DNA from: CAYSPU01 sp964432995
GTDB lineage: Bacteria; Verrucomicrobiota; Verrucomicrobiia; Limisphaerales; JAHDYP01
Direction: 5' to 3'
Assembly: GCA_964432995.1 (NCBI GenBank)
Contig: CAYSPU010000087.1
Coordinates: 1-20,741, forward strand
DNA length: 20,741 bases
The position numbers and the translations under genes are program-made. The notes under the pieces were generated by a model that saw nothing but the letters and a program-made list of their open reading frames with translations, was not told the DNA's origin and did not search any database. Shown here piece after piece: positions 14,139 to 20,741 of the stretch. Within the stretch, counting starts at the first letter, position 1, and the number at the start of each line of letters is the position of its first letter.

Positions 14139-15626
14139 TCAGCGCTCGGCCACTGGCTGGAAGTTGGGATACGCTTCGTTCCCGTGTTCGCCGATGTCCA
14201 GTCCTTCTTGTTCCTCCTCAGGACTCACTCGGACGCCTATCACGAGTCGGACCACTTGCCAGAGAAGGTAGGTGCCGACAAAGGTGAAGAGGCCTACCCA
14301 GAACACGCCTTTGAGTTGGATCCAGAACTGGGCACCACGGGAAAGTTGAGTCGCCAAGCCGGCGACGTCCGTCGCCGTTTGGTTGTTATAGAACAACCCC
14401 AGGGCGAGCGTGCCCCAAACACCGTTCACGAGGTGGACCGAGAGAGCACCCACCGGATCATCGACTCTCATTCTGTCGAAGCCGACGACGGCTAGTACTA
14501 CCAGGATGCCGGCGATGAAGCCGATGAGGGCACCCGCCGGGATGCTGACGAACGCGCAGGGGGCCGTGATGGCCACGAGACCGGCGAGACAGCCGTTGAG
14601 GATCATCGACAGGTCCGGCTTCTTGAGGAGGGCCCAAGCGGTGAGCATGGCACCTAACGTCCCGGTCGCGGCGGCGACGTTCGTGTTCACCAGGATGTGG
14701 GCTATCGCGGCACCGTTGCCAGCGGCCATGGTTGAACCCGGATTGAATCCGAACCACCCGAGCCAGAGGATCAGGACGCCCAGAGCAGCCGAGGTCATGT
14801 TATGGCCGGGGATGGGGCGCACCTGTCCATCCCTGGTGTACTTGCCACGCCGTGCGCCCAGGACCAACACACCGGACAGCGCAGCCCAACCGCCCACGGA
14901 ATGCACCACCGTAGATCCGGCGAAGTCGCGGAAGTTGTTGGAACCGAGAAAGCCGCCACCCCAGATCCAATGACCGGTGATGGGATACATGAAGGCGACG
15001 AGAATGAAGCTGAAGGCAACGAAAGAACCGAATTTGACCCGTTCAGCCACAGCGCCGGAGACAATCGTCGCGGCAGTGCCGGCGAACACCAACTGGAAGA
15101 AGAACTTGGCCCAGAGGGGGACGGGAGTCCAGTTGAGCGCGCTGTATACACCCTGGTATTCCGCAGTGGAAAACGGATTCATTGCCATGTAATCCTTGCC
15201 CAACGCGGGGGAATTGTCCTCGCCGCCCACCAGCAGTAGGCCTTTCAGCCCATCGGCACCCCCCGTTCCCATGAACCCGCCCCCATCGCTGAACATCAAG
15301 CCCCACCCAATCACCCAGAATGAAATCGTCGAGATGGCGAACACGACGAAGTTCTTGGCCAGGATGTTCACCGCGTTCTTGGATCGGCAGAGGCCGCTTT
15401 CCACCAGCGCGAATCCGGCGTTCATCCAGAACACCAGCATGGCCGTGACCAGCACCCACACGGTGTCCAAGCCCACGCGGAGCGAACTGCTACCTTCTTT
15501 GACCGCCGCAATCGGATCGGGCACCGCCGCCTCGGCCCCCCAACCCTGAACCGACCCCAGTAGAAACACCAAACCGGTCAGACCCAGGGCACCGAACACT
15601 CCACCTCTCGTCAATCTCATGCTCAT
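14139..15626 (-). CDS. amt: Ammonium transporter Amt
   Basis: This Amt/Mep/Rh-family inner-membrane channel takes up ammonium, probably as a trimer, and is gated by GlnK. The start at 15626 (MSMRLTRGG) is chosen because GGAGG lies nine bases upstream; the first in-frame ATG at 15635 touches that site. The 495-residue product has an N-terminal signal-like segment (residues 4-35). About eleven hydrophobic helices follow, including ESGLCRSKNAVNILAKN (residues 76-92). The pore histidines are His242 (DFAGSTVVH) and His398 (DDPVGALSVH), with the conserved Asp234 before the first. The cytoplasmic tail ends GLDIGEHGNEAYP, the conserved GlnK-responsive C-terminus. glnK is 49 bases upstream on the same strand, the classic operon. 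Compared with E. coli AmtB there is a longer loop around residues 112-170. Confidence 0.95.
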   Translation of the reverse strand: MSMRLTRGGVFGALGLTGLVFLLGSVQGWGAEAAVPDPIAAVKEGSSSLRVGLDTVWVLVTAMLVFWMNAGFALVESGLCRSKNAVNILAKNFVVFAISTISFWVIGWGLMFSDGGGFMGTGGADGLKGLLLVGGEDNSPALGKDYMAMNPFSTAEYQGVYSALNWTPVPLWAKFFFQLVFAGTAATIVSGAVAERVKFGSFVAFSFILVAFMYPITGHWIWGGGFLGSNNFRDFAGSTVVHSVGGWAALSGVLVLGARRGKYTRDGQVRPIPGHNMTSAALGVLILWLGWFGFNPGSTMAAGNGAAIAHILVNTNVAAATGTLGAMLTAWALLKKPDLSMILNGCLAGLVAITAPCAFVSIPAGALIGFIAGILVVLAVVGFDRMRVDDPVGALSVHLVNGVWGTLALGLFYNNQTATDVAGLATQLSRGAQFWIQLKGVFWVGLFTFVGTYLLWQVVRLVIGVRVSPEEEQEGLDIGEHGNEAYPNFQPVAER

Positions 15627-15674
15627 GGATTTCATCCTCCTCTCGTCGCTTCGCAGATTTCCCGCCTGTTCGGT

Positions 15675-16013
15675 CTACACTGCCGCGTCTCCCTTCTCCT
15701 CAGTGCGGATGCGCACGGCTTCGGCCACGGCCGTGACGAAGATCTTCCCGTCGCCAATCTTGCCGGTCTTGGTTGCCTTGATAATGGCGGCCACGGCCGC
15801 GTCCACACGGTCATCCGGGAGCACCAGTTCCAGTTTGATCTTGGGCAGGAAATCAACGGTGTACTCGCTTCCTCGATAGATCTCGGTGTGGCCTTTCTGA
15901 CGTCCGAAGCCCTTGACCTCCGTCACCGTCATACCTTCGATGCCGAGGTCCCCCAGGGCGTCCTTCACCTCTTCCAGTTTGAAAGGTTTGATGATCGCTT
16001 CGACTTTCTTCAT
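15675..16013 (-). CDS. glnK: Nitrogen regulatory protein P-II (GlnK)
   Basis: This PII signalling protein of 112 residues binds ATP/ADP and 2-oxoglutarate and blocks Amt when ammonium is plentiful. It begins MKKVEAIIKPFKLEEVKDAL. The T-loop carries Tyr51 (RGSEYTVDFLPK), the site uridylylated by GlnD. The B-loop is TGKIGDGKIFV and the C-terminal segment is VRIRTEEKGDAAV. Length and motifs are standard. Linkage to amt justifies the name GlnK over GlnB. The ATG at 16013-16011 has no clear ribosome-binding site. No sigma-54 promoter with correct spacing could be confirmed upstream, although nitrogen control of this operon is usual. Confidence 0.95.
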   Translation of the reverse strand: MKKVEAIIKPFKLEEVKDALGDLGIEGMTVTEVKGFGRQKGHTEIYRGSEYTVDFLPKIKLELVLPDDRVDAAVAAIIKATKTGKIGDGKIFVTAVAEAVRIRTEEKGDAAV

Positions 16014-16496
16014 AGGATATTGTGTCGTGCAATTGCTGACGCTAGAACAGCGCTGGGCGTGAACTTGATCCTTGCCTCCCGATTTGCACTTTTCCCCGTC
16101 GTCCCTACGCAGGCAAACGTCCTCAGCCGCAGCGGAGCAGACCCTCGCTCTGTGCTTCTGGCTTCGGGCCTCCTTGAAGCACGCCCGTCACGAAGCAAAC
16201 CGAATGCCAACAGCGAAATTCCGAGGGACCCAACACCATACTGCCTTAGTAATCAGTAGGTTGCGACTCAGAATCGAATCTCATCCCAACTGGGACGCGT
16301 CATCAGACGCTGTCACTTTTTGATCAGACTGGCTTCTCTAGTTCATGAGGACACCGTATCCAAGCCCTTTTTGATCAGGTCGCTCCCTTTTATCCGCAAG
16401 GTGCCCGCCGACACGGGCGGAAGGAGTCAGGGCCCCGGGAGCCGTGCCCTCGATCGCAACGCCATCACGGCCGGCGCACCTGCGTATTCCGGCGGT
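16014..16496. other. Non-coding stretch upstream of glnK with a 12-bp direct repeat
   Basis: No convincing gene is present in these 483 bases. CTTTTTGATCAG occurs twice, at 16316-16327 and 16367-16378, 51 bases apart in the same orientation, each containing the palindrome TGATCA. Together with the truncated istA downstream, these could be end-repeats of an IS21-type element (inference). The glnK promoter should lie in the left part but was not identified with confidence. Confidence 0.4.
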
Positions 16497-16641
16497 ATTC
16501 GGACAGCGTTCCGATTTTATTCGGACAGGATTCCGGCCGATGTCGGACAGCGTTCCGGCGACATCCGGACAGCAATCCGGGACAGTCCGGACAGTGTTCC
16601 GGTCCAATCCGGACAACGTTCCGGGGGATCCGGACAGTGTT
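16497..16641. repeat. Seven tandem 22-bp repeats with internal dyad symmetry
   Basis: Units with consensus ATCCGGACAGNGTTCCGG plus four variable bases start at a regular 22-base step; the core CGGACA(G/A) sits at 16500, 16522, 16544, 16566, 16588, 16610 and 16631, the last step being 21. Each core contains CCGGA...TCCGG, a short inverted repeat. A partial unit may precede the first. The regular two-helical-turn period with only four variable bases between cores fits an array of protein-binding sites. It is not CRISPR, because there are no spacers of usual length. It ends 109 bases before the istA start codon. Confidence 0.85.
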
Positions 16642-16726
16642 TCTCGCCATCTTGAGTGGGGTGGTGGGAAGGGATCGTGAGTAGGTCCTCTCGGGGAGGG
16701 TGACGCAAAACGTTGAGTGGGCGGAC

Positions 16727-16748
16727 GGGCGGTCGAAACTGACCGCCC
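16727..16748 (+). promoter_or_regulatory. 8-bp hairpin abutting the istA start codon
   Basis: GGGCGGTC (16727-16734) and GACCGCCC (16741-16748) pair perfectly around a 6-base loop and end one base before the ATG at 16750. No ribosome-binding site is free in this space. It may limit translation of the transposase, as leader structures do in several insertion sequences. Confidence 0.5.
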
Positions 16749-16749
16749 T

Positions 16750-17241
16750 ATGCCTCGGAAAATGCTCGTTATGCGTCAAGTCATCGAAATCCTGCGTCTG
16801 CAACATGAGCACCACCTCTCGATCCGCGAAATCGCGCGCAGTTGTGGCCTCGCCTCCAGCACGGTCGGCGATTACCTCCTGCGGGCCGAGGCCGCGGGCT
16901 TGGAGTGGCCGTTGCCCGAAGGGGTTGGCGAAGTAGAACTGGAGGCTCGTCTGTGTGCGGTGGCGCCGCCGCGGGTGGCGGGAACGCCCCCACCGCCGAT
17001 CCCGGACGGGGCTCACCTCCACGCCGAACTGCGCCGTCCCAACGTCACCCTGCGCCTGTTGTGGCAGGAGTATATCCGCACCGATCCGTCCGGGTTGAAG
17101 TACAGCCGCTTCTGCGAACGCTATCAGGAATGGCGCAAGACCTTGGAACCGACGCTGCGGCAGGTGCACGTTCCCGGGGAGAAGATGTTCGTGGACTGGG
17201 CCGGCCAGACCATCCGGATCCGCAACGGGACTCCCATTTAG
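16750..17241 (+). pseudogene. istA: IS21-family transposase IstA, truncated after about 163 residues
   Basis: The product begins MPRKMLVMRQVIEILRL with an N-terminal helix-turn-helix (LSIREIARSCGLASSTVGDY), then RRPNVTLRLLWQEYI and SRFCERYQEWRKTL, and reaches EKMFVDWAGQTIRI. The last segment contains the first Asp of the DDE triad, so the rest of the catalytic core is missing. Full IstA is about 400-520 residues and is followed by the ATPase gene istB; neither is present. The stop TAG arises from ATTTAGC at the border of the MITE-like repeat, so the truncation coincides with that boundary. Transposition activity should be lost, although the DNA-binding domain could persist as a small protein. 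The 22-bp array directly upstream may have belonged to the same element. Confidence 0.85.
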
Positions 17242-17300
17242 CGGGGTCACATCTCACAATTCTACAATTCGGGCACCTGTCTCGATGGCGCCTTCTCCGC
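17237..17300. repeat. Truncated tandem copy of the MITE left end (64 bp)
   Basis: ATTTAGC followed by the first 58 bases of the element (17243-17300, differing from copy 1 by two bases) is immediately repeated: ATTTAGC occurs again at 17301-17307 and leads into the complete copy. The arrangement is a 64-bp tandem duplication in which the first unit breaks off at CTTCTCCGC. It could arise from nested insertion or replication slippage. Confidence 0.8.
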
Positions 17301-17307
17301 ATTTAGC

Positions 17308-17486
17308 GGGGTCACATCTCACAATTCAACAATTCGGGCACCTGTCTTGATGGCGCCTTCTCCGCGCGGTCTCGGGCCATTCGCGGTTCGTGTCGTTCGG
17401 CTTTGGCCGCCACCACCCCGCGATGGGCCACACCCACCACCGTTGCCCAGTTCTGCCAACATTGTATAATTGTGAGATGTGACCCC
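17308..17486. mobile_element. MITE-like element, copy 2, identical to copy 1
   Basis: All 179 bases equal 13500-13678, in the same orientation, including both 19-bp terminal repeats and the outward promoter-like pair (17443-17448 and 17465-17470). It follows the truncated copy and the istA remnant. The 150 bases between this copy and the next contain an open minus-strand stretch that I do not recognise. Confidence 0.85.
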
Positions 17487-17636
17487 AGTTCGGTGGAAGT
17501 TCAACGTCAAGTCGGCCCGGTAGACGATCCAGCGCATTCCCTCCGTCCGCCGGCGCACGATGGTGGCGCGGTCATTCGACGAATTGCTGGCCACGGCCTC
17601 AGGTTCACGGCACTGACGGACAAGAGTTCACAGCCT

Positions 17637-17813
17637 GGGGTCATCTCACAATTCAACAATTTAGGCACCTGTCACTCTGGCTCCTTCTCCGCGCGGTCTC
17701 GGGCCGTTCGCGGTTGGTGTCGTCCGGCTTTGGCCGCCACCACCCCGCGATGGGGCAGACCCGCCACCGGGGCCCGGTTCTGCCAACATTGAATAATTGT
17801 GAGATGTGACCCC
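17637..17813. mobile_element. MITE-like element, copy 3, diverged
   Basis: This 177-bp copy lacks two bases in the left terminal repeat (GGGGTCATCTCACAATT) and carries scattered substitutions throughout (for example ACTCTGGC for the TTGATGGC of copy 1). The right terminal repeat is intact. The perfect TATAAT has become GAATAAT. It appears to be an older insertion than the other two. It ends 73 bases after the stop of the minus-strand isomerase-like gene. Confidence 0.8.
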
Positions 17814-17886
17814 AATTCGGTGGTCCTCGGACCTTCTCCACGTGGCTTGCCCTGCAGGGCCGAGACCCACGGCCGTTGACCATCGT

Positions 17887-18771
17887 TCACGCCATCGCAT
17901 CCAGCAGTCCGCGGAAGTAGCCGACGCACTCGGCGATGCCGGCAAGGGGATTCTCCATATCCTTCTCGTGTTCCAGGCTGCACACCCCGCGGTAGCCGAT
18001 GCGGCGCAGCGTGCGCACCAACTCCACCAGGTTGATGGCCCCCCGGGGAAGTTCGATGCCGCGTCCGTTCTTGTCGGCGGAGGTGACGTTCTTGAGGTGG
18101 AGGTCGTGGATCCGGTCCGGGAAGGCGGAGAGGGCCTGGCACGGGTCCTTGCCGGCACGCAACTCGTGACCGATGTCCAAGCAGAGCCCCACCCGAGGGT
18201 CGAGGTCGGCGATCAGCTCCATTGCGCTTTCGGCGGTGGGAAAGAGCTCGGGCATGTCCGGGCCGTGGTTGTGGATGGCATAGCGGATGTCGTACTCCCT
18301 GACCTTCCGGTCGATGAGCTGGAGCAGTTCGCGGGAGGCGACCCGCCGGCCGTCCACCTGATGGAAGGGGACGCCCACGAGCGTGCGGGTGCCGACTCGA
18401 CGGGCGTAGGCGAAGGCGCGGTCGACGTCCGTCGGGCTGCCCATGTAGATGGGGCCCACGCCGTAGCCGGTCACACCGTAACCACGGCATTTCTCGTGGA
18501 ACGTGGCGATGGTTGCGTCGTCGCTGTCCAGCGGCAGATGAAAATCCTTGATGCACAGGTAATGGACGTCCACCGCCCGGGTCATTTCCAGGGCTTGGTC
18601 CAGTTTGAACTTGTGGAAGGTGTATCCCGCAATCCCCAGGCGAAGACTGCCGCCGGTGGGGGGGACCGTGGCGACCGCGGCGGCCCGGGACTCCGGGAAC
18701 AGGGCCGGGCCGCCGGCGGCGGCGGCGAGCGCGAGACCGGAGCGGGCCAGATAGGAGCGCCGTGAGATCAT
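17887..18771 (-). CDS. Xylose-isomerase-like TIM-barrel protein (sugar phosphate isomerase/epimerase family), Tat-exported
   Basis: The start at 18771 gives MISRRSYLARSGLALAAAAG, a twin-arginine signal followed by a hydrophobic stretch and an Ala-rich cleavage region, so the protein is probably exported folded. The mature part matches the AP-endonuclease-2/xylose-isomerase-like barrel (PF01261 type). It shows LRLGIAGYTFHKFKLDQALE at the first strand, AIHNHG (His167, 169), LCLDIGH (Asp199, His202), IHDLHLKN (His222, 225) and SLEHEKD (Glu267), the usual divalent-metal ligands. The length of 294 residues is typical. The substrate is unknown; related Verrucomicrobia and Planctomycetes proteins act on sugars or inositols. 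An upstream in-frame start at 18927 would overlap the divergent gene and bury the signal, so it is rejected. The start lies 102 bases from the divergent gene's start. Confidence 0.88.
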   Translation of the reverse strand: MISRRSYLARSGLALAAAAGGPALFPESRAAAVATVPPTGGSLRLGIAGYTFHKFKLDQALEMTRAVDVHYLCIKDFHLPLDSDDATIATFHEKCRGYGVTGYGVGPIYMGSPTDVDRAFAYARRVGTRTLVGVPFHQVDGRRVASRELLQLIDRKVREYDIRYAIHNHGPDMPELFPTAESAMELIADLDPRVGLCLDIGHELRAGKDPCQALSAFPDRIHDLHLKNVTSADKNGRGIELPRGAINLVELVRTLRRIGYRGVCSLEHEKDMENPLAGIAECVGYFRGLLDAMA

Positions 18772-18873
18772 CGTCTCAGGGTGCCGCAAGCGGACGGCCG
18801 ATGCAATCGGAGGTTGTTGGCGAATTCGTTGTTGCCAGCCGTGGCAAACGGGAGCATGAAGCAGCCATTCGCC

Positions 18874-19881
18874 ATGCCCACCCATATCGAGCAACCACCG
18901 TCGCGCGCCAAGGCGATCTTCGACCAACTCGCCGCCTCCGGAGACAAGGCCGCGTTCCTCGACCGCTGGCTGGCCGACCCGCGTCCTGACGATCCGGAGA
19001 ACGAGGTGCTGGAGTTCCAGCGCGGCGACAACGTCGACGGCGAGGACGTCGAACGCACGTGGAGCGAGGCGCTGAGCGCGTTCGCCAACACGGACGGCGG
19101 GCTAGTGGTCTGGGGGATTTCAGCCGCGCAATCCGGACCGAGGTGCGCGAGTCCCATTGCTGAGCCCGCCAGGCTGCTGCGGCGTCTCCAGCAGCTCCTG
19201 CCCGCCGCAACGGAGCCGCCGGTTCAGGGCGTGGCCTTCGAGCAGGTCGAGGACCCGAAACACCGTCCGAGAGGATTCCTGGTGTGCCACGTTCCCAGCA
19301 GCCCGTGGAAGCCGCACGAGGCCACGCACTCGGGGAGGCGTTACTACATCCGGGTTGGCGGCAGCACCGCGCCCGCGCCGAGAGAACTGCTGAGGCGCAT
19401 GTTCCATCCGGCTCGAAGGTGCGGGCTGTCCATCAGCTCGCAGCTCCACGAAGGGACGGTGAGGATGTCCGGGCCGGGAGGCGGGATCAAGAACATCGCC
19501 GTCACCGTGTGGATGCAGAACGTGGGCGAGACGACCGCCCACGACGTGCTTCTGGTATTGCGTCTGGTCACGCCGGGGCTGCCGCTGCCGCAACTGACTT
19601 CCCAGTTCTGGGAGACGGCGCACAGTTCGCTGGGGAAACCCGCCGGGCTCGCCTCGCGCCCGATCCACCCCGGTGAAACCTTCCACGTAACCACCATCAA
19701 CGTCGGACAGGTGGACGGTGGCGGCATCTTCCAGTTTCGCGTCGACAGTTGCCAGTTTCAGATCCAGATCTTCTCCCGGGATCAGAGACATCCCTCTCTG
19801 TTCCTCGATGTTCCCTGCGCGCAGGCGGCGATCGGCCGCTCATTCCAGGCGCAGCACTCCGGAGCAACTGCAGTGGCGTGA
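18874..19881 (+). CDS. Schlafen AlbA_2-type putative DNA-binding protein with C-terminal beta domain
   Basis: Of 335 residues, the first half matches the AlbA_2 (Schlafen) domain: NEVLEFQRGDN (residues 43-53), then ALSAFANTDGGLVVWGIS (66-83), the hallmark Asn-Thr-Asp-Gly-Gly segment. KPHEATHSGRRYYIRVGGST follows further on, with RELLRRMF closing the domain. The second half is beta-rich (LSISSQLHEGTVRMSG, NIAVTVWMQNVGETTAHDVL), resembling an immunoglobulin-like fold. AlbA_2 proteins are associated with transcription regulators, toxin-antitoxin and defence loci; no specific role can be assigned. The ATG at 18874 is preferred because the protein then begins just before the first helix. An ATG at 18856 sits one base after GGAG and is a less likely alternative. 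The gene is divergent from the isomerase-like gene. Confidence 0.8.
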   Translation: MPTHIEQPPSRAKAIFDQLAASGDKAAFLDRWLADPRPDDPENEVLEFQRGDNVDGEDVERTWSEALSAFANTDGGLVVWGISAAQSGPRCASPIAEPARLLRRLQQLLPAATEPPVQGVAFEQVEDPKHRPRGFLVCHVPSSPWKPHEATHSGRRYYIRVGGSTAPAPRELLRRMFHPARRCGLSISSQLHEGTVRMSGPGGGIKNIAVTVWMQNVGETTAHDVLLVLRLVTPGLPLPQLTSQFWETAHSSLGKPAGLASRPIHPGETFHVTTINVGQVDGGGIFQFRVDSCQFQIQIFSRDQRHPSLFLDVPCAQAAIGRSFQAQHSGATAVA

Positions 19882-20040
19882 TCGAGCTGACAAAGAGGTT
19901 GGCAGAGGCGAAGCGCCTCCCCGAATCCACGCAAGCACTGAGCAGCAGTTGCCTGGGTTGGCTCGGTTTTCGGAGAAAGTAACGAGCGCCACGCGCAGTC
20001 GACGACTTCCTGACGACACACAGTCGACGCCTCCTCCCAT

Positions 20041-20077
20041 CGGACCACCCACCGATCGGTGCGTGGCCCGTTCTGTT
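20041..20077 (+). terminator. Imperfect long hairpin, possible terminator of the AlbA_2 gene
   Basis: CGGACCAC pairs with GTGGCCCG with one mismatch around an inner perfect CACCG-AT-CGGTG hairpin, followed by TTCTGTTG. It is about 160 bases after the stop codon at 19881. Its right half resembles the hairpin at 13812-13850 (shared CGGTG-N-GTGGCCCGTT-N-TGTT), so it may be a dispersed element used as a terminator. The remainder of 19882-20287 shows no gene. Confidence 0.4.
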
Positions 20078-20287
20078 GCCCGCCCCGAGATGCGGCGAGG
20101 CCGAGGGTTGAACGGCAGTGGTCAACCAACGCTGCACTTGGGTTCTCGCGGTCAGCGATCCGTTTTGGCCGGCTGTATTCTCCGTCCGTGCACGGTCCGG
20201 GACTGGTTTCCCCGGGGAAGCGAACCGCCCCGCAGATGCAACCGACACCGCAGGAACCAGCCGGCGGGAACCGGCTCCGCGCCGGTG

Positions 20288-20315
20288 CTTTGCGGTTCTC
20301 TGCGGTCTTCTGTTC
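20288..20315. repeat. Second copy of the CTTTGCGGTTCTCTGC dispersed repeat
   Basis: 26 of 28 bases match 966-993. It lies in a gene-free region, as the first copy does. A partial opposite arm (CACAGAAG) follows near 20354. Confidence 0.7.
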
Positions 20316-20517
20316 AATCCCCAGGAGCACTGAGTTCCACGGCTTCCGGTTTCCACAGAAGCTCCGCAATACGCAGTCAGGGGTGCGTGCGTTCGGCTGT
20401 GGGTCAAAAGACCGCTGGTCAGGAACGGCTGGTTGGCCTGCGCGCGGGGTCGAAGCAACGGGCTGGGAAACGTGAGAGGCGACACGTCAGCAGAATGCTC
20501 CGGAGCGCGACCGGCCA

Positions 20518-20582
20518 GCCATGCCGAAGCCTTGGCGGCGTAGGCAGGCTTGCCATGCCGAAGCCTTGGCGGCGTAGGCAGG
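20518..20582. repeat. Two 31-bp direct repeats with 34-bp period
   Basis: GCCATGCCGAAGCCTTGGCG and the next 11 bases occur at 20518-20548 and 20552-20582 without mismatch, separated by three bases. The core is partly palindromic (GCC..GCC..GGC..GC). I recall this motif as an abundant intergenic repeat in Verrucomicrobia genomes; that is recollection, not a search. Confidence 0.85.
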
Positions 20583-20653
20583 TCCCTCGGTCGCAGCAGG
20601 AACGAGCAGGCGGGAGGCGGCCGGAGGTTCGGAGATACGTCCGGCAGGTGAGG

Positions 20654-20725
20654 CTGCTGCCCGCCGGGACGGCGGGCGGTCCGCAGCCGATCGGGTCGGG
20701 TGCCGGGGATTGCGCCCCGGCACCC
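20654..20725. repeat. Composite dispersed repeat copy 3 (right block) followed by an 11-bp hairpin
   Basis: 20654-20683 is identical to 8901-8930 and close to 1186-1215. It is followed by a perfect 11-bp stem, GGGTGCCGGGG (20698-20708) with CCCCGGCACCC (20715-20725), around a 6-base loop. There is no U-tract on either side, so it is not a standard terminator. The window ends 16 bases later. Confidence 0.75.
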
Positions 20726-20741
20726 TCCCACACCACCGGAC

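Noticed and set aside
16028..16060. Sigma-54 promoter upstream of glnK
   Set aside because: An AGC...TTGCA pair is present but the distance between the two elements is one base off and the GG of the -24 box is missing.
16497..16641. CRISPR array
   Set aside because: Repeats follow one another with only four variable bases between cores, no spacers of usual length and no cas gene.

Overview
The window is high-GC bacterial DNA. It combines long coding genes with intergenic stretches full of short dispersed repeats. The gene types (Gfo/Idh/MocA oxidoreductase, Tat-exported xylose-isomerase-like protein, a PanB with Verrucomicrobia-like phrasing) and the repeat families suggest a large-genome Verrucomicrobiota (Limisphaerales/Pedosphaera-like) or, less likely, a Planctomycetota. 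This placement is an inference from recall; no database was searched.

Layout. 1-687: C-terminal part of a Gfo/Idh/MocA-family protein cut by the window edge. 688-1404: repeat-rich non-coding DNA. 1405-8448 (minus strand): a compact seven-gene operon, in transcription order hdrC-hdrB-hdrA-mvhD-mvhG-mvhA-hydrogenase maturation protease, with overlapping or nearly touching genes. It encodes a complete MvhADG-HdrABC complex: a group 3c [NiFe] hydrogenase coupled to a heterodisulfide-reductase-type flavin-bifurcating module, plus its own processing protease. 8449-9039: operon leader with a 10-bp inverted repeat, then a dispersed repeat. 9040-9819 (minus): panB, divergent from a small unrecognised gene at 9970-10395. 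10508-10582: a tRNA with CAT anticodon.

10583-13420, just downstream of the tRNA, holds accessory genes: a DUF4145 protein, a helix-turn-helix-like protein, and two unrecognised minus-strand genes, punctuated by two good terminator hairpins. 13500-13678 is a 179-bp MITE-like element with perfect 19-bp terminal inverted repeats. An identical copy lies at 17308-17486, a truncated tandem copy at 17237-17300 and a diverged copy at 17637-17813. The two identical copies bracket the glnK-amt ammonium operon (16013-14139, minus). Between glnK and the second copy are seven 22-bp tandem repeats and a truncated IS21-type istA gene that stops at the edge of the element.

17887-18771 (minus) is a Tat-exported xylose-isomerase-like TIM-barrel protein, divergent from a Schlafen/AlbA_2-type putative DNA-binding protein (18874-19881). 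The last 860 bases contain only repeats and hairpins.

How the genes work together. The hydrogenase oxidises H2, MvhD passes electrons to HdrA, and the HdrA flavin would split them between ferredoxin and an acceptor reduced at HdrB/HdrC. In a bacterium the HdrB acceptor is unknown, which makes this operon the most biologically interesting coding content. GlnK and Amt form the standard ammonium-sensing uptake pair. The remainder of 10.5-18 kb looks like plastic, mobile-element-shaped DNA.
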